This document shows positions 42,241 through 51,238 of a DNA stretch of 64,000 nucleotides, piece after piece. The stretch is taken from NCBI RefSeq assembly GCF_000027145.1, contig NC_013891.1, positions 1,674,001-1,738,000 on the forward strand. Direction: 5' to 3'. A program made the translations under genes and the position numbers. The DNA comes from Listeria seeligeri serovar 1/2b str. SLCC3954 (GTDB lineage: Bacteria > Bacillota > Bacilli > Lactobacillales > Listeriaceae). Within the stretch, counting starts at the first letter, position 1. Each line of letters opens with the position of its first letter. The notes beneath the pieces were generated by a model. The model had not been told where the DNA came from. It did not search any database and saw only the letters and a program-made list of their open reading frames with translations.

Positions 42241-43021
42241 TTTGGAAATAATTAACTCCAAAATCAACTATGTCTCGCATATCATACACTTTAGTTGGTG
42301 CACCTGAAATAGTTGTTGGGTGGAAATCTGCTTGTTTTTCGTAAGCTCGTCCTAGTGCAATGAACGCTTCACTATCATAGTCAATTTCTTGATATTTATG
42401 CCAGACAACTTTCCCATTTTCTAAAAAGGCAGCTTGGTTCTCGACGAGCGGGAATGCTTTAGAACGTTCTTCGGCTAAATGAAGTGACGTATTATGGTTA
42501 TTATCGACGCCAAACAGAATAATTTTTGCGGATAGTTGATAGAGTTTACCAAGTGGCGACTCGTCCCCCAAGCTATTCTGAAGTGGTTGATTATGTAGAA
42601 TTGTTTCTGAATCTTTCCCCCAAGCGCAAAAAGAATGAAACGGATGAAAACTTCGCGATACTCCTGGCATAGTGCGAAAAGTCTCTGCAATGACTCCCAT
42701 TCCTCGCGTCGGCGTTACAAGTGGATCGAAGGGTGGGGTTTCAACGCGAATAATTTTCCACCAACTTTCTGGAACGGGTGGGTTTTCCCATTTAGCGGGG
42801 TCAGTTAATTGTCCTGTTTGCGCCGGCATGATGATATTGCCATTTTTGCCAACTGCTGTCTGGAGCGCCAAAATAACAGCGACCGCACCACCACAAATCC
42901 AGTTTGCTTTTGACATCGAGGCATGGAAAATAATGGTATCTCCTTGTTCAATTCCGGCTTTTTCAAGATCTGCTACAATTTTCTTAATTGTGTATGGTTT
43001 TTTTGTTCGCCAAATTGCCAT
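42227..43021 (-). CDS. Aminoglycoside N3-acetyltransferase-family protein (YokD-like)
   Basis: 264 aa AAC(3)/antibiotic_NAT fold. Visible blocks: GDTIIFHASMSKANWICGGAVAVILALQ, IIMPAQTGQLTDPAKWENPPVPESWW, TRGMGVIAETFRTMPGVSRSFHPFHSFCAWG and the Asp/His region LFGVDNNHNTSLHLAE. The ATG at 43021 (MAIWRTKKPY) follows GGGAGAAAAA; a GTG at 43048 is a weaker alternative. Chromosomal copies in Bacillus and Listeria are not clearly linked to aminoglycoside resistance; the natural substrate is unknown. Confidence 0.86.
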   Translation of the reverse strand: MAIWRTKKPYTIKKIVADLEKAGIEQGDTIIFHASMSKANWICGGAVAVILALQTAVGKNGNIIMPAQTGQLTDPAKWENPPVPESWWKIIRVETPPFDPLVTPTRGMGVIAETFRTMPGVSRSFHPFHSFCAWGKDSETILHNQPLQNSLGDESPLGKLYQLSAKIILFGVDNNHNTSLHLAEERSKAFPLVENQAAFLENGKVVWHKYQEIDYDSEAFIALGRAYEKQADFHPTTISGAPTKVYDMRDIVDFGVNYFQTKNH

Positions 43022-43050
43022 TTTTTCTCCCATATTACGATTCACCACCT

Positions 43051-43137
43051 AAAAAATAAAACCAGATGGCTAGAATAAATGCTAAGTAAACCAATACATG
43101 CGAATTTACTTCATTTTTGTTCTAAGTGCATCTGGCT
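43051..43137 (-). terminator. Probable terminator of map, long stem
   Basis: On the minus strand GCCAGATG and CATCTGG close a long hairpin containing an inner AAGTAAA/TTTACTT stem, followed by TTTTATTTTTT. Confidence 0.6.
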
Positions 43138-43148
43138 AATGTTATTAA

Positions 43149-43907
43149 TTAATCGTTTTCGCCTTGGTACGTTAAAATTTCTGGGCCTTCTTTAGTAATA
43201 GCAAATGTGTGTTCATATTGAGCAGAAAGTGAGCCGTCCACTGTTCTTGCAGTCCAACCATTGTCGTCCATTTTTGCCTTCCAAGCGCCCATATTCACCA
43301 TTGGTTCCACTGTAATAACCATACCTTCTTTTAAGCGTGGTCCTTTTCCAGCAATTCCAAAGTGTGGTACATCTGGTTTTTCATGTAAAGTTGGTCCAAC
43401 ACCGTGACCGATAAATTCACGAACTACAGAAAGATTTTCACCTTCTACATAAGTTTGAATTGCATGACCGATATCACCAATTCTTGCACCAACTTGAGCT
43501 TGTTCAATTCCTAAATAAAGTGCTTTATGTGCCACATCCATTAAATGTTTTACATCGTCTGGAACTTCGCCGACTGCATATGTCCAAGCAGAATCAGCTA
43601 GTGCACCATGATAATTTACGACCATATCTACCGTCACGATATCGCCTTCATTTAGTTTTTGTTTGCGCGGAAAGCCATGACAGATTTCGTCATTAACACT
43701 TGCACAAATTGCATACTCATATCCTTCAAAACCTTTTTGCTCAGGAGTAGCGCCATTTTTACGTAAATATTCATCTGTAAAAACCTCTAAATCCCAAGTA
43801 GTTATGCCAGGTTTAATGATTTTTTTAATTTCTTTATGTGTATTTGCTAAAATTCTCCCTGCTTCTTTCATTTCAGCTATTTCACGTTTTGATTTGAGTG
43901 TAATCAT
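43149..43907 (-). CDS. map: Methionine aminopeptidase, type I
   Basis: 252 aa. It removes N-terminal Met from nascent proteins. All five metal ligands are visible: two Asp in VTVDMVVNYHGALADSAWTY, His in REFIGHGVGPTLHE, Glu in ITVEPMVN and Glu in YEHTFAI; the substrate-site His is in EICHGFPR. The ATG follows AGGAGGGAAATAAAG. Firmicutes usually have another map beside secY/infA, so this would be the second copy, in monocistronic setting. Confidence 0.93.
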   Translation of the reverse strand: MITLKSKREIAEMKEAGRILANTHKEIKKIIKPGITTWDLEVFTDEYLRKNGATPEQKGFEGYEYAICASVNDEICHGFPRKQKLNEGDIVTVDMVVNYHGALADSAWTYAVGEVPDDVKHLMDVAHKALYLGIEQAQVGARIGDIGHAIQTYVEGENLSVVREFIGHGVGPTLHEKPDVPHFGIAGKGPRLKEGMVITVEPMVNMGAWKAKMDDNGWTARTVDGSLSAQYEHTFAITKEGPEILTYQGEND

Positions 43908-44095
43908 CTCTTTATTTCCCTCCTAAAATTTCCACTATCTACTATTATAGCCTTAAAACCCTTAGAAATAAAGTAATCTGGAAAAAAGGTTGCAGTTTTT
44001 CTGAAGACATTTATAATAGAAAGTATCAGTTAAAAAATGGTGAACTGGTTTGTGCCATTTTAAACAATAAAAATTTCAGAAAATGGTGATGCAAA

Positions 44096-44542
44096 ATGAC
44101 AAAAGTAATGATCGTTTATGCCAGCATGACTGGTAACACACAAGAAATTGCCGATATTCTAGGAGAAGAATTAGAAAAATACGATATTGAAGTTGAAATT
44201 GAAGAATGTATCTCGGTTGATCCGGAAGACTTACTGGAATATGATGGCGCGCTAATCGGCGGCTATACTTATGATGATGGTCAACTTCCCGATGAATTTG
44301 TTGATTTTTATGAAGATATGGCGGATGTTGATTTTAGTGGCAAAGTTTGCGCTTCTTTCGGCTCTGGTGATACTTTTTATGATGAATATTGTTTAACTGT
44401 TGATTTAATTGAAACTCGTCTAAAAGAACAAGGTGCTACAGTTCCTGTTGCCGGCCTAAAAGTCGACCTTGATCCTGACGAAGAAGATGTTGTTCGTGCC
44501 GAAAGTTACGCAAAAACATTTGTTGATGTACTAAAAGGATAA
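44096..44542 (+). CDS. Flavodoxin
   Basis: 148 aa short-chain flavodoxin. FMN phosphate loop SMTGNTQEIADIL near residue 10; GGYTYDDGQLPDEFVDFYEDM and SFGSGDTFYDEYCLTVD are the isoalloxazine loops. Very acidic, as expected for an electron carrier. It donates electrons to partners such as pyruvate formate-lyase activase or biotin and methionine enzymes in other species; the partner here is unknown. Cytosolic, unlike the lipoprotein flavodoxin at 51762. Confidence 0.93.
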   Translation: MTKVMIVYASMTGNTQEIADILGEELEKYDIEVEIEECISVDPEDLLEYDGALIGGYTYDDGQLPDEFVDFYEDMADVDFSGKVCASFGSGDTFYDEYCLTVDLIETRLKEQGATVPVAGLKVDLDPDEEDVVRAESYAKTFVDVLKG

Positions 44543-44547
44543 TTTCC

Positions 44548-44577
44548 AAACAAGCATTCTCCGGAGTGCTTGTTTTT
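44548..44577 (+). terminator. Terminator of the flavodoxin gene
   Basis: Stem AAACAAGCATTC / GGAGTGCTTGTTT with G-U pairs, followed by a T run. Confidence 0.75.
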
Positions 44578-44684
44578 AATTAGTAAAAAATTAAATTTAA
44601 CAAAAAGCACCGTACATTGGTTGCTTTACCGCTTTAATTAAGATACAATTCTCGTATTGAATAAAAAGATGGGAGTGATTAATT

Positions 44685-45917
44685 ATGACAGTACTTAGTG
44701 AAAAGTTAGAAAAGTATGCAGAATTGATTGTAAAGGTTGGTGTAAACGTTCAACCTGAACAGAAAGTAGTAATTATGGCTCCAGTTGACGCTGCCCCACT
44801 TGTTCGACTTATTTCAAAATATGCTTTTGAAGTTGGCGCAGAAGATGTCATTATGGATTGGCGCGACGAAGTATTAGGTGCTTTACGTTATAAAAATGCT
44901 CCAATGCGCGTTTTTGAAAGCGCACCGCTTCACCGTGTTGCTGAAAAAACAGAACTTGCCAAAGAAGGCGCTTGTTTTATTTCCATCACTTCAGATGATC
45001 CAGATATCCTTAATGGTGTAGATAGCAATAAAATTTCCACCTTCCAAAAAACAATGGGCGCGGCAATGAGTGAATTCCGCGAGTTAATGCAAGCTAATGT
45101 TGTAAGCTGGACAGTTGTCGCAGCTGCTTCACAAGGTTGGGCAGCAAAAGTTTTCCCGGATTTAACTCCAGAAGAACAAATGGCGACACTTTGGGAAGCA
45201 ATTTTTGAAACTACTCGGATTAATACAGAAAACCCGGTAGAAACTTGGAAAAATCACGACAGAACACTAGCTGCTAAAGCGGACAGTTTAAATGAAAAAC
45301 AATTTACTTCTTTACATTATACAGCTCCTGGAACCGATCTTACCATTGGTCTTCCGAAAAACCATCTTTGGGTTGGCGCTGGTAGTAAGAATAAAAAAGG
45401 ACATGAATTCATGGCCAACATGCCGACAGAAGAAGTATTCTGTTGCGCGGACAAACTAAAAGTGGAAGGCTATGTTTCTAGCACAAAACCACTTAGTTAT
45501 GCAGGAAATATTATTGATGACTTCAAAATCACTTTCGAAAAAGGTCGTATTGTGGAAGTAGAAGCTGCGTCTGGTGAAGAAATTTTAAAAGATTTAATTG
45601 CTACAGATGAAGGTTCACATTATTTAGGAGAAGTAGCATTAGTTCCAGATCCTTCCCCTATCTCCCAATCCGGCATTTTATTCTACAACACCCTATTTGA
45701 TGAAAATGCATCGAACCACTTAGCAATCGGTAGTGCATATGCATTTAATGTAAAAGGTGGCGAAGAAATGTCTCGGGAAGAATTAGAAGCAGCCGGTGTT
45801 AACAATAGCTTAACACACGTGGACTTCATGATTGGTTCTTCTAAAATGGACATTGATGGTGTAACCGAATCTGGTGAAGTTGTTCCTGTTTTCCGTAATG
45901 GTGACTGGGCGTTCTAA
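44685..45917 (+). CDS. M29-family (thermophilic type) aminopeptidase
   Basis: 410 aa metallo-exopeptidase like PepS/AmpS. The family core is at the C-terminal half: DLTIGLPKNHLWVGAGS, NMPTEEVFCCADKLKVEGYVSSTKPL, and the metal-ligand region GSHYLGEVALVPDPSPIS, NTLFDENASNHLAIGSAYAFN, NNSLTHVDFMIGS and MDIDGV; Glu, His and Asp ligands lie here. It releases N-terminal residues from peptides in the cytosol. The ATG follows GGGAGTGATTAAT. Monocistronic, ended by its own terminator. Confidence 0.92.
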   Translation: MTVLSEKLEKYAELIVKVGVNVQPEQKVVIMAPVDAAPLVRLISKYAFEVGAEDVIMDWRDEVLGALRYKNAPMRVFESAPLHRVAEKTELAKEGACFISITSDDPDILNGVDSNKISTFQKTMGAAMSEFRELMQANVVSWTVVAAASQGWAAKVFPDLTPEEQMATLWEAIFETTRINTENPVETWKNHDRTLAAKADSLNEKQFTSLHYTAPGTDLTIGLPKNHLWVGAGSKNKKGHEFMANMPTEEVFCCADKLKVEGYVSSTKPLSYAGNIIDDFKITFEKGRIVEVEAASGEEILKDLIATDEGSHYLGEVALVPDPSPISQSGILFYNTLFDENASNHLAIGSAYAFNVKGGEEMSREELEAAGVNNSLTHVDFMIGSSKMDIDGVTESGEVVPVFRNGDWAF

Positions 45918-45945
45918 TCCTTTTTAAAACTTATGCCGTTTGCGT

Positions 45946-45985
45946 AAAACCCTTGTAGCATTTTGCTTTCAAGGGTTTTCGTTTG
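45946..45985 (+). terminator. Terminator of the aminopeptidase gene
   Basis: 10-bp perfect stem AAAACCCTTG (45946-45955) with CAAGGGTTTT (45970-45979), followed by CGTTTGTTT. Confidence 0.8.
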
Positions 45986-46020
45986 TTTATTTTTTATAAC
46001 AGAAAGTGTGGTGCATATAG

Positions 46021-47277
46021 ATGAAATTCAACACATGGGACATCAATTTAAAAGTAAGGCTTTTTGGGGAAGCACTACTCGATATTTCTTTTTGGATGGT
46101 CTTCCCCTTTTTAACCATTTACTTTTCAGAAAGTATTGGACGTGAGCTTACTAGTATTTTACTGATTATTTCGCAAGTTTTGGCTGTTTTCACTGCGCTA
46201 CTTGGCGGATATTTTGCTGATAATTTTGGTCGAAAACGAATGATGAGTATCTCTGTAATTGGAGAAGGTTTTGGTTTTCTAGTTTTTGCAATCGGTGCAC
46301 TTCATGTCATTGACTCGCCTTACTTAAGTTTTGCTGGCTTCACTATTGCGAGTGTGTTTATGGCATTTTATCAACCAGCTAGCCAAGCAATGATTGCCGA
46401 TGTCGTTCCTCCAGAACACCGAACTCATATTTATTCTGTTTTCTATATGATGGTTAATATTGCGGTAGTTATTGGACCGATTCTTGGTTCAGTTTTATTT
46501 TACAATTTTACAACTCAAACGCTACTTGCAATTGTGTGCGCTGATTTATTGCTACTCTTTTTACTGCAAAAATTCGGACATGAAACTGCTCCATTAGTGA
46601 TTAACCCAGCACTAAAACAAAATGCTGTTCGTAAAAGTATTGGCGCTGTACTAATCGAACAATTGAAAAATTATAAGGTTATTTTTAAAGATAAGATTTT
46701 CTTCTTATACATTATTGCCGGTATTATTATTTCGCAATCCTTTATGCAACTTGATTTACTCTTCCCGCTTTATATTAAAGAAGTGATTGGCGCGTCTGAC
46801 CTGTTCTCGTTCCACTTTACAGGCGAGCAACTATTTGGTGTTATTGTTTCTATCAATGGCTTCTTTGTTGCCGCGCTTACAGTTGTTGTTACACGTTGGA
46901 TGAGTCATTTTAGAGAGAAATTTGTGTTTATGAATTCTTCGTTTCTTTACGCGATTGCGATTTTCTTGTTTGGTATTTCGACTGGTCCATGGGGAGCGAT
47001 TTGTGCGATTATTCTCTTTAGCTTTGCAGAATTGATGACAGTTGGTTTACAACAAAATTTTGTCTCACAGCTAGCTCCTGAAGACAAACGAGCAATGTAT
47101 TTCTCAGCGGCTGGGCTTCGTTATACGCTTGGTAAAGTGATTGCGCCGCTTGCAATTACACTTGCGGCATTAATTGGTTATACCTCCACTTTTGTTATTA
47201 TTGGTATTTTGGCTTTAATTAGTGGGTTTATTTATTTTTATATGTATGCAGAATTCGAAAAACAGCAACAAGCGTAG
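46021..47277 (+). CDS. MFS transporter, drug-efflux type
   Basis: 418 aa, 12 hydrophobic segments. Motif A of the family is GGYFADNFGRKRMM in the TM2-TM3 loop; GFTIASVFMAFYQPASQAMIADVVPPEHR lies in TM4. The nearest known type is Bacillus YttB/MdtH-like multidrug efflux. The start ATG is at 46021 with only a weak GAAAGTGTGG upstream. Substrate unknown. Confidence 0.85.
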   Translation: MKFNTWDINLKVRLFGEALLDISFWMVFPFLTIYFSESIGRELTSILLIISQVLAVFTALLGGYFADNFGRKRMMSISVIGEGFGFLVFAIGALHVIDSPYLSFAGFTIASVFMAFYQPASQAMIADVVPPEHRTHIYSVFYMMVNIAVVIGPILGSVLFYNFTTQTLLAIVCADLLLLFLLQKFGHETAPLVINPALKQNAVRKSIGAVLIEQLKNYKVIFKDKIFFLYIIAGIIISQSFMQLDLLFPLYIKEVIGASDLFSFHFTGEQLFGVIVSINGFFVAALTVVVTRWMSHFREKFVFMNSSFLYAIAIFLFGISTGPWGAICAIILFSFAELMTVGLQQNFVSQLAPEDKRAMYFSAAGLRYTLGKVIAPLAITLAALIGYTSTFVIIGILALISGFIYFYMYAEFEKQQQA

Positions 47278-47279
47278 TG

Positions 47280-47318
47280 AAAAAGCGATTATCTTTTATA
47301 GGTAATCGCTTTTTATTT
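47280..47318 (+). terminator. Terminator of the MFS gene
   Basis: 14-bp stem AAAAAGCGATTATC / GGTAATCGCTTTTT (one G-U pair) with T-rich tail. Confidence 0.87.
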
Positions 47319-47497
47319 GATTACTTTTTTTACGTTTTATTTACGAAAGCTCCCGAAAACGTCTACTATCCGGCGATTAAATTACCTTTTTATGTCATAT
47401 TTGTTTAAACAAGGCACATTAGAGGAAAAAAGACTATACTGGTACTTGTACACCTAGAATCTGCTTGTTATTTTTATATAGAAAGTTAGGTGTAGGA

Positions 47498-48490
47498 ATG
47501 TTTGGAACAACAACTATTGGAATTGATTTAGGTACTGCAAATATTTTAGTTTACAGCAAAGACAAAGGTATTATTTTGAATGAACCATCCGTCGTCGCGC
47601 TTAATACGAATGATGGCACAGTGCTTGCGATTGGTCACGAAGCAAAAGAAATGATTGGGAAAACACCCACTTCCATTTCTGCTGTAAGGCCAATGAAAGA
47701 TGGTGTTATTGCTGATTTTGATTTAACTAGTGGGTTGCTGCGGGAAATTATGCGGAGAATTTCTACTAGTGGAATTAAAAAACCAAATGTCGTTGTTTGT
47801 ACCCCAACTGGCGCTACTTCGGTGGAACGTCGGGCGATTTCAGACGCGGTTAGATCGACTGGCGCACGTTCAGTTGTTTTAATTGAAGAACCTGTTGCTG
47901 CAGCGATTGGAGCTGATTTACCAGTAGCAGAGCCTGTTGCAAATGTAATTGTTGATATCGGTGGTGGTACAAGTGAAGTCGCTATTATTTCTTATGGTGG
48001 CGTCGTTTCTAGTACATCGGTTCGCACAGGCGGAGATCATATGGACGAAGAAATTATCCAGTATATCCGCAAAAATTATAACCTTTTAATCGGTCAAGCA
48101 ACTGCTGAACGAATTAAAATGGAACTTGGATATGCACCAATTGAACATGTCACTCAAACAGCGGAAATTCGCGGACGTGATTTACTTACTGGATTGCCAC
48201 AAACAGTTCAAGTAAGTTCTACAGAAATCCAAAGCGCTCTTTCTGAAACATTGCAACGTATTCTTGAAGCGATTCGTAACACGCTCGAAATGTGTCCTCC
48301 TGAATTAAGTGGTGATATTGTGGACCGTGGTATTATTTTAAGTGGTGGTGGCTCTTTACTCCAAGGCTTCCGCGACTGGCTTGTCGAAGAAATTGATGTC
48401 CCTGTACATATGGCTCCTAGTCCCTTAGAGTCTGTTGCAATCGGAACAGGTAGGTCCCTCATTTTTGCAGATAAATCATCTAAAAACTGA
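47498..48490 (+). CDS. mreBH: MreBH, actin-like cell-shape protein
   Basis: 330 aa actin-fold ATPase. Phosphate 1 motif [12 protein letters not shown] at residue 8, connect 1 and phosphate 2 as [18 protein letters not shown], adenosine motif [16 protein letters not shown]. It forms membrane filaments guiding lateral-wall synthesis; MreBH in Bacillus also steers LytE. The ATG at 47498 follows AGGTGTAGGA; an upstream TTG would add 11 non-family residues. Standing alone, not in an mreBCD operon, points to MreBH rather than MreB. Confidence 0.87.
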   Translation: MFGTTTIGIDLGTANILVYSKDKGIILNEPSVVALNTNDGTVLAIGHEAKEMIGKTPTSISAVRPMKDGVIADFDLTSGLLREIMRRISTSGIKKPNVVVCTPTGATSVERRAISDAVRSTGARSVVLIEEPVAAAIGADLPVAEPVANVIVDIGGGTSEVAIISYGGVVSSTSVRTGGDHMDEEIIQYIRKNYNLLIGQATAERIKMELGYAPIEHVTQTAEIRGRDLLTGLPQTVQVSSTEIQSALSETLQRILEAIRNTLEMCPPELSGDIVDRGIILSGGGSLLQGFRDWLVEEIDVPVHMAPSPLESVAIGTGRSLIFADKSSKN

Positions 48491-48496
48491 TTATTC

Positions 48497-48576
48497 ATAA
48501 GCATTTGGTCTGGTGCTTAATTCACAGGTCCAAATGCTTATTTATCTTGCTGAAGATTCTTGTTTTTGGTAAACTT
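48497..48576 (+). repeat. Hairpin repeat, copy A (after mreBH)
   Basis: Perfect 12-bp stem ATAAGCATTTGG (48497-48508) / CCAAATGCTTAT (48530-48541), 21-nt loop, then the tail TTATCTTGCT. Copy B at 52455 has the same outer stem ends, loop TTAAT and tail. The two bracket the Crp/lipoprotein block. Each could act as a weak terminator, but neither has a proper T run. Confidence 0.6.
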
Positions 48577-48725
48577 ATTTCATACTAATACTATTTTTAA
48601 ATTTTGCAACTAAAATAAGCTTCTACTTCTAACCATGTACCTTGAACAGTAAACGACCGCTACGTTCCTTTAATAGATAAATAATAACTAGATTCCATCA
48701 TCCTAAATGGAGGTACATACAACCT

Positions 48726-49415
48726 ATGAAAAAAGACATTACGCAATTATTAAAGATTAGTAGTATTTGCCAAAATCTTACTGACGAACAAATAGACCGT
48801 TTAATACAAAACAATTTTATTAGCTTTGCCCAGTATAATCGTAATGAAATTCTGTTTTGGACGGATAATAAACCAAGTAACCTGATTATTCTTTTGTCAG
48901 GTGGTGTTGCTATGGGGAAAAATACACATGATGGTAAACGAGTTCTAAGTACAGTTAATACAAATATAGGAGAGTTAATTGGTGAGGTACGCTTGTTTTC
49001 AGATAAAAAGCTATTTTGGGACTATTGCGTGGCTCTAAAGTACAGCGAAGTACTGGAGATATCAAGTGAAATTCTATTAAATCCACTTGAAAAATATGCG
49101 GACATTCAACTTATATTGATACAAAATATGATGCGTATTTTTGTAAGAAAATTTGAGTTTCTAAGTGATAAAGTCAAAATTCTTTCTTTTTCCTCAGCAC
49201 GAGACCGGATTGCTTTTTATTTTTTAAGTATGCAAAGTAAAGATCAGCAAGTTATCTTTACCGAAACTCGAGAAGAAATTGCAGATTATTTAGGAATGGC
49301 TAGGCCTTCGCTATCACGAGAACTTGGCCGAATGCAGGATGAAGGTCTGATTCATATTAAGGGCAATGAAGTAATAATCTTGAATCAAAGTTTGTTTAAA
49401 AATATACTTGAATAA
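48726..49415 (+). CDS. Crp/Fnr-family transcription regulator
   Basis: 229 aa. N-terminal cyclic-nucleotide-binding-type beta-barrel (~15-120; LSGGVAMGKNTHDGKRVLSTVNTNIGELIGEVRLFS), long dimer helix (~125-150) and a C-terminal winged helix whose recognition helix is in TREEIADYLGMARPSLSRELGRMQDEGLI. No Fe-S Cys cluster like Fnr is seen, and the Arg/Glu set for cAMP is not intact, so the effector is unknown. It belongs to the same broad group as PrfA and the many Listeria Crp-like proteins. It faces, in the same direction, a lipoprotein operon whose promoter carries a Crp-type palindrome. GGAGG is nine bases upstream. Confidence 0.87.
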   Translation: MKKDITQLLKISSICQNLTDEQIDRLIQNNFISFAQYNRNEILFWTDNKPSNLIILLSGGVAMGKNTHDGKRVLSTVNTNIGELIGEVRLFSDKKLFWDYCVALKYSEVLEISSEILLNPLEKYADIQLILIQNMMRIFVRKFEFLSDKVKILSFSSARDRIAFYFLSMQSKDQQVIFTETREEIADYLGMARPSLSRELGRMQDEGLIHIKGNEVIILNQSLFKNILE

Positions 49416-49430
49416 AAAACGCATAAAAAT

Positions 49431-49446
49431 TGTAACCTCAGTTACA
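49431..49446. promoter_or_regulatory. Crp/Fnr-type operator upstream of the lipoprotein operon
   Basis: Perfect 16-bp palindrome TGTAAC-CTCA-GTTACA. With a -10 like TAGGCT (49468-49473) and a start near 49480, its centre lies at about -41.5, the standard class II activator position. The likely ligand is the regulator encoded just upstream. Confidence 0.65.
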
Positions 49447-49506
49447 TTATAAAGCATTTTCTTTTGGTAGGCTAAGTTAACAAGCCAAAAGGAGATGCTT
49501 TTTATT

Positions 49507-49581
49507 ATGGAAATGCCCCATTCGTTCTTGCATACAATTATCAAAATTATACGTAAAAACGCTTATTGGACATCATCTTGA
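49507..49581 (+). CDS. Possible 24-aa peptide ORF
   Basis: ATG at 49507 with AAGGAG about 12 bases upstream, reading MEMPHSFLHTIIKIIRKNAY plus four residues, then TGA. Amphipathic and basic. It lies in the leader of the lipoprotein operon, 43 bp before the first lipoprotein gene. It may be a leader peptide, a short secreted peptide or chance. Confidence 0.3.
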   Translation: MEMPHSFLHTIIKIIRKNAYWTSS

Positions 49582-49624
49582 ACACGTCTTCCACAATATC
49601 GTGATTAAAGTAAAGGAGGTTAAC

Positions 49625-50407
49625 ATGAAAAAACTAATAGCAACAACGCTTATTATTGCAGTGATTTTAACAGGCTGTAACTCTGCAGAAACTGTTACAG
49701 ATAAAAATAATTCTTCCCTTCCATCAAAAACTACCGACCCAGCTTTAAATAGTGAATCGAAAAGCTCTTCAAAAAAAACTACTGTCCGAACATTTGAGAG
49801 CACTGACTCAAGTGCATGGACTGCTTCATTTCAAGTTATAAATTCAGATAAAGGTACTATTCTGATTGATCCTGGAAAATATGATGCAGAGCTTTCTGAT
49901 TATATAAAATCTATTGGTGGTGTGGATGCGATTTTAATTACACATGGACATTGGGATAAGCTACGCGGTCTTGATGATGCAATAGCAGCAAATCCCGAGG
50001 CAAAAGTCTATGTCCATGAGTTAGATTATCCTTATTTCAAGGATCCAGAGCGTAACTGCTCAGCCGAACAAGGATTCAAAGGTACGACAAATGCACAAGC
50101 TGAGACTTTAGTTGAAGGGAATTATGAAATTGGTGGTTATCAAATCAACGTTATCCACATGCCTGGTCACACGGAAGGCTCTGTTCTCTATCACTTCCCT
50201 GAGGAAAACATTTTAATTGGAGGCGATACAATCATGGCTGACCAAGTTGCTGGATCACAACATCCGGGTGGCAATGAAGCTGACAGGCAAGCCTCGATAA
50301 CAAAATTCAAACAACTCTCCTTTCCTGAAGATATGAGTATTTATAGCGGTCATGGAGCAAAAACTAGCTATTCTGAACTACTAAAAACTAATCGTGATTT
50401 ACAATAA
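49625..50407 (+). CDS. Lipoprotein with metallo-beta-lactamase fold, copy 1
   Basis: 260 aa. Signal peptide with lipobox LTGC (MKKLIATTLIIAVILTGCN), then a Ser/Lys-rich linker to ~55, then an MBL domain. Motifs: ILIDPGKYDAEL, THGHWDKL (the sixth residue of HxHxDH is Lys, not His), HMPGHTEGS, GGDTIM and IYSGHGAK. So ligands for one metal site are present and the second is altered. Start at 49625 follows AAAGGAGG; the longer reading lacks a site. First lipoprotein of the unit; followed after 42 bp by a paralogue. The domain is expected outside the cell membrane. Substrate unknown. Confidence 0.85.
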   Translation: MKKLIATTLIIAVILTGCNSAETVTDKNNSSLPSKTTDPALNSESKSSSKKTTVRTFESTDSSAWTASFQVINSDKGTILIDPGKYDAELSDYIKSIGGVDAILITHGHWDKLRGLDDAIAANPEAKVYVHELDYPYFKDPERNCSAEQGFKGTTNAQAETLVEGNYEIGGYQINVIHMPGHTEGSVLYHFPEENILIGGDTIMADQVAGSQHPGGNEADRQASITKFKQLSFPEDMSIYSGHGAKTSYSELLKTNRDLQ

Positions 50408-50449
50408 TATGATTGATAATTAATTCTGTAAAGAGGAAGGAAGTTTTAT

Positions 50450-51223
50450 ATGAAAAATATGTTAAAAGTTATTTTAATTGCAGTCTCTTTTCTATGTCTT
50501 TCCTCTTGTGAGAATCCTTTAAATAAAAACTCTAGTAACACTCCACCAGTGCCAGCTTCTCAGTCAGGTGAACAGAATAACAACAAAACCTCTACTGAAT
50601 TCACTGTAAAGACTTTTTCTAGCAGCGAAGGGTTTTCTTGCGACGTTCATGTATTGAGTTCAGAAAAAGGTAATATTCTTATAGATCCTGGTTTTTACGA
50701 CGATAAACTAGCGGACTATGTAGAAACAATCGGTGGTCTGGACGCTATCTTAGTTACACATGGGCACTGGGACAATTTACACGAACTCGACAAAGTGGCA
50801 AAAGTAAATCTGGAAGCAGAAGTGTTTATGAATGAACTAGATTTTCCGTTTTTACGTGACCCCCACTTAAATTGCTCTGATATTAATGGATTTTCACTTT
50901 TAGTAGACACAAAACCTCAAACTTTTACAGAAGGTCTTTATAAAATTGGTGGATATGACATTGAAGTGATTCATACACCTGGACACACTATTGGAAGTAG
51001 TAGTCTTTATTTGCCCGAAGAAAATATAATGTTCAGTGGTGATACATTTATGATACCTTTTGTTGGCAGTGCTGACCATCCTACAGGAAATGAAGAAGAT
51101 AGAAAAACGACAATCAATAAATTTAAGGAACGTGATTTTCCAGATGATATGAAGATTTATCCTGGGCATAGAGGAAACACGACCTATAAAAAAATGCTGA
51201 AAACAAACATTGATTTACAATGA
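50450..51223 (+). CDS. Lipoprotein with metallo-beta-lactamase fold, copy 2
   Basis: 257 aa paralogue of the preceding gene (roughly half the MBL-domain residues identical by eye). Signal peptide with lipobox LSSC (FLCLSSCENP). MBL motifs: ILIDPGFYDDKL, THGHWDNL (Asn in place of the final His), HTPGHTIGS, SGDTFM and IYPGHRGNT. The shared loss of the last His in both copies shows it is a family trait. The ATG follows AGAGGAAGGAAG. A tandem duplication is the simple explanation. Confidence 0.84.
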   Translation: MKNMLKVILIAVSFLCLSSCENPLNKNSSNTPPVPASQSGEQNNNKTSTEFTVKTFSSSEGFSCDVHVLSSEKGNILIDPGFYDDKLADYVETIGGLDAILVTHGHWDNLHELDKVAKVNLEAEVFMNELDFPFLRDPHLNCSDINGFSLLVDTKPQTFTEGLYKIGGYDIEVIHTPGHTIGSSSLYLPEENIMFSGDTFMIPFVGSADHPTGNEEDRKTTINKFKERDFPDDMKIYPGHRGNTTYKKMLKTNIDLQ

Positions 51224-51238
51224 AAGGATGATTTTAAT

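Noticed and set aside
47400-47497. SigmaB or SigI promoter before mreBH
   Set aside because: GTTT is present near 47402 but no GGGWAT follows at 13-17 bp; no SigI pattern was recognised.
49474-49490. PrfA-box-like TTAACA upstream of the lipoprotein operon
   Set aside because: Only one half site (TTAACA) is present; the other half does not match TGTTAA.
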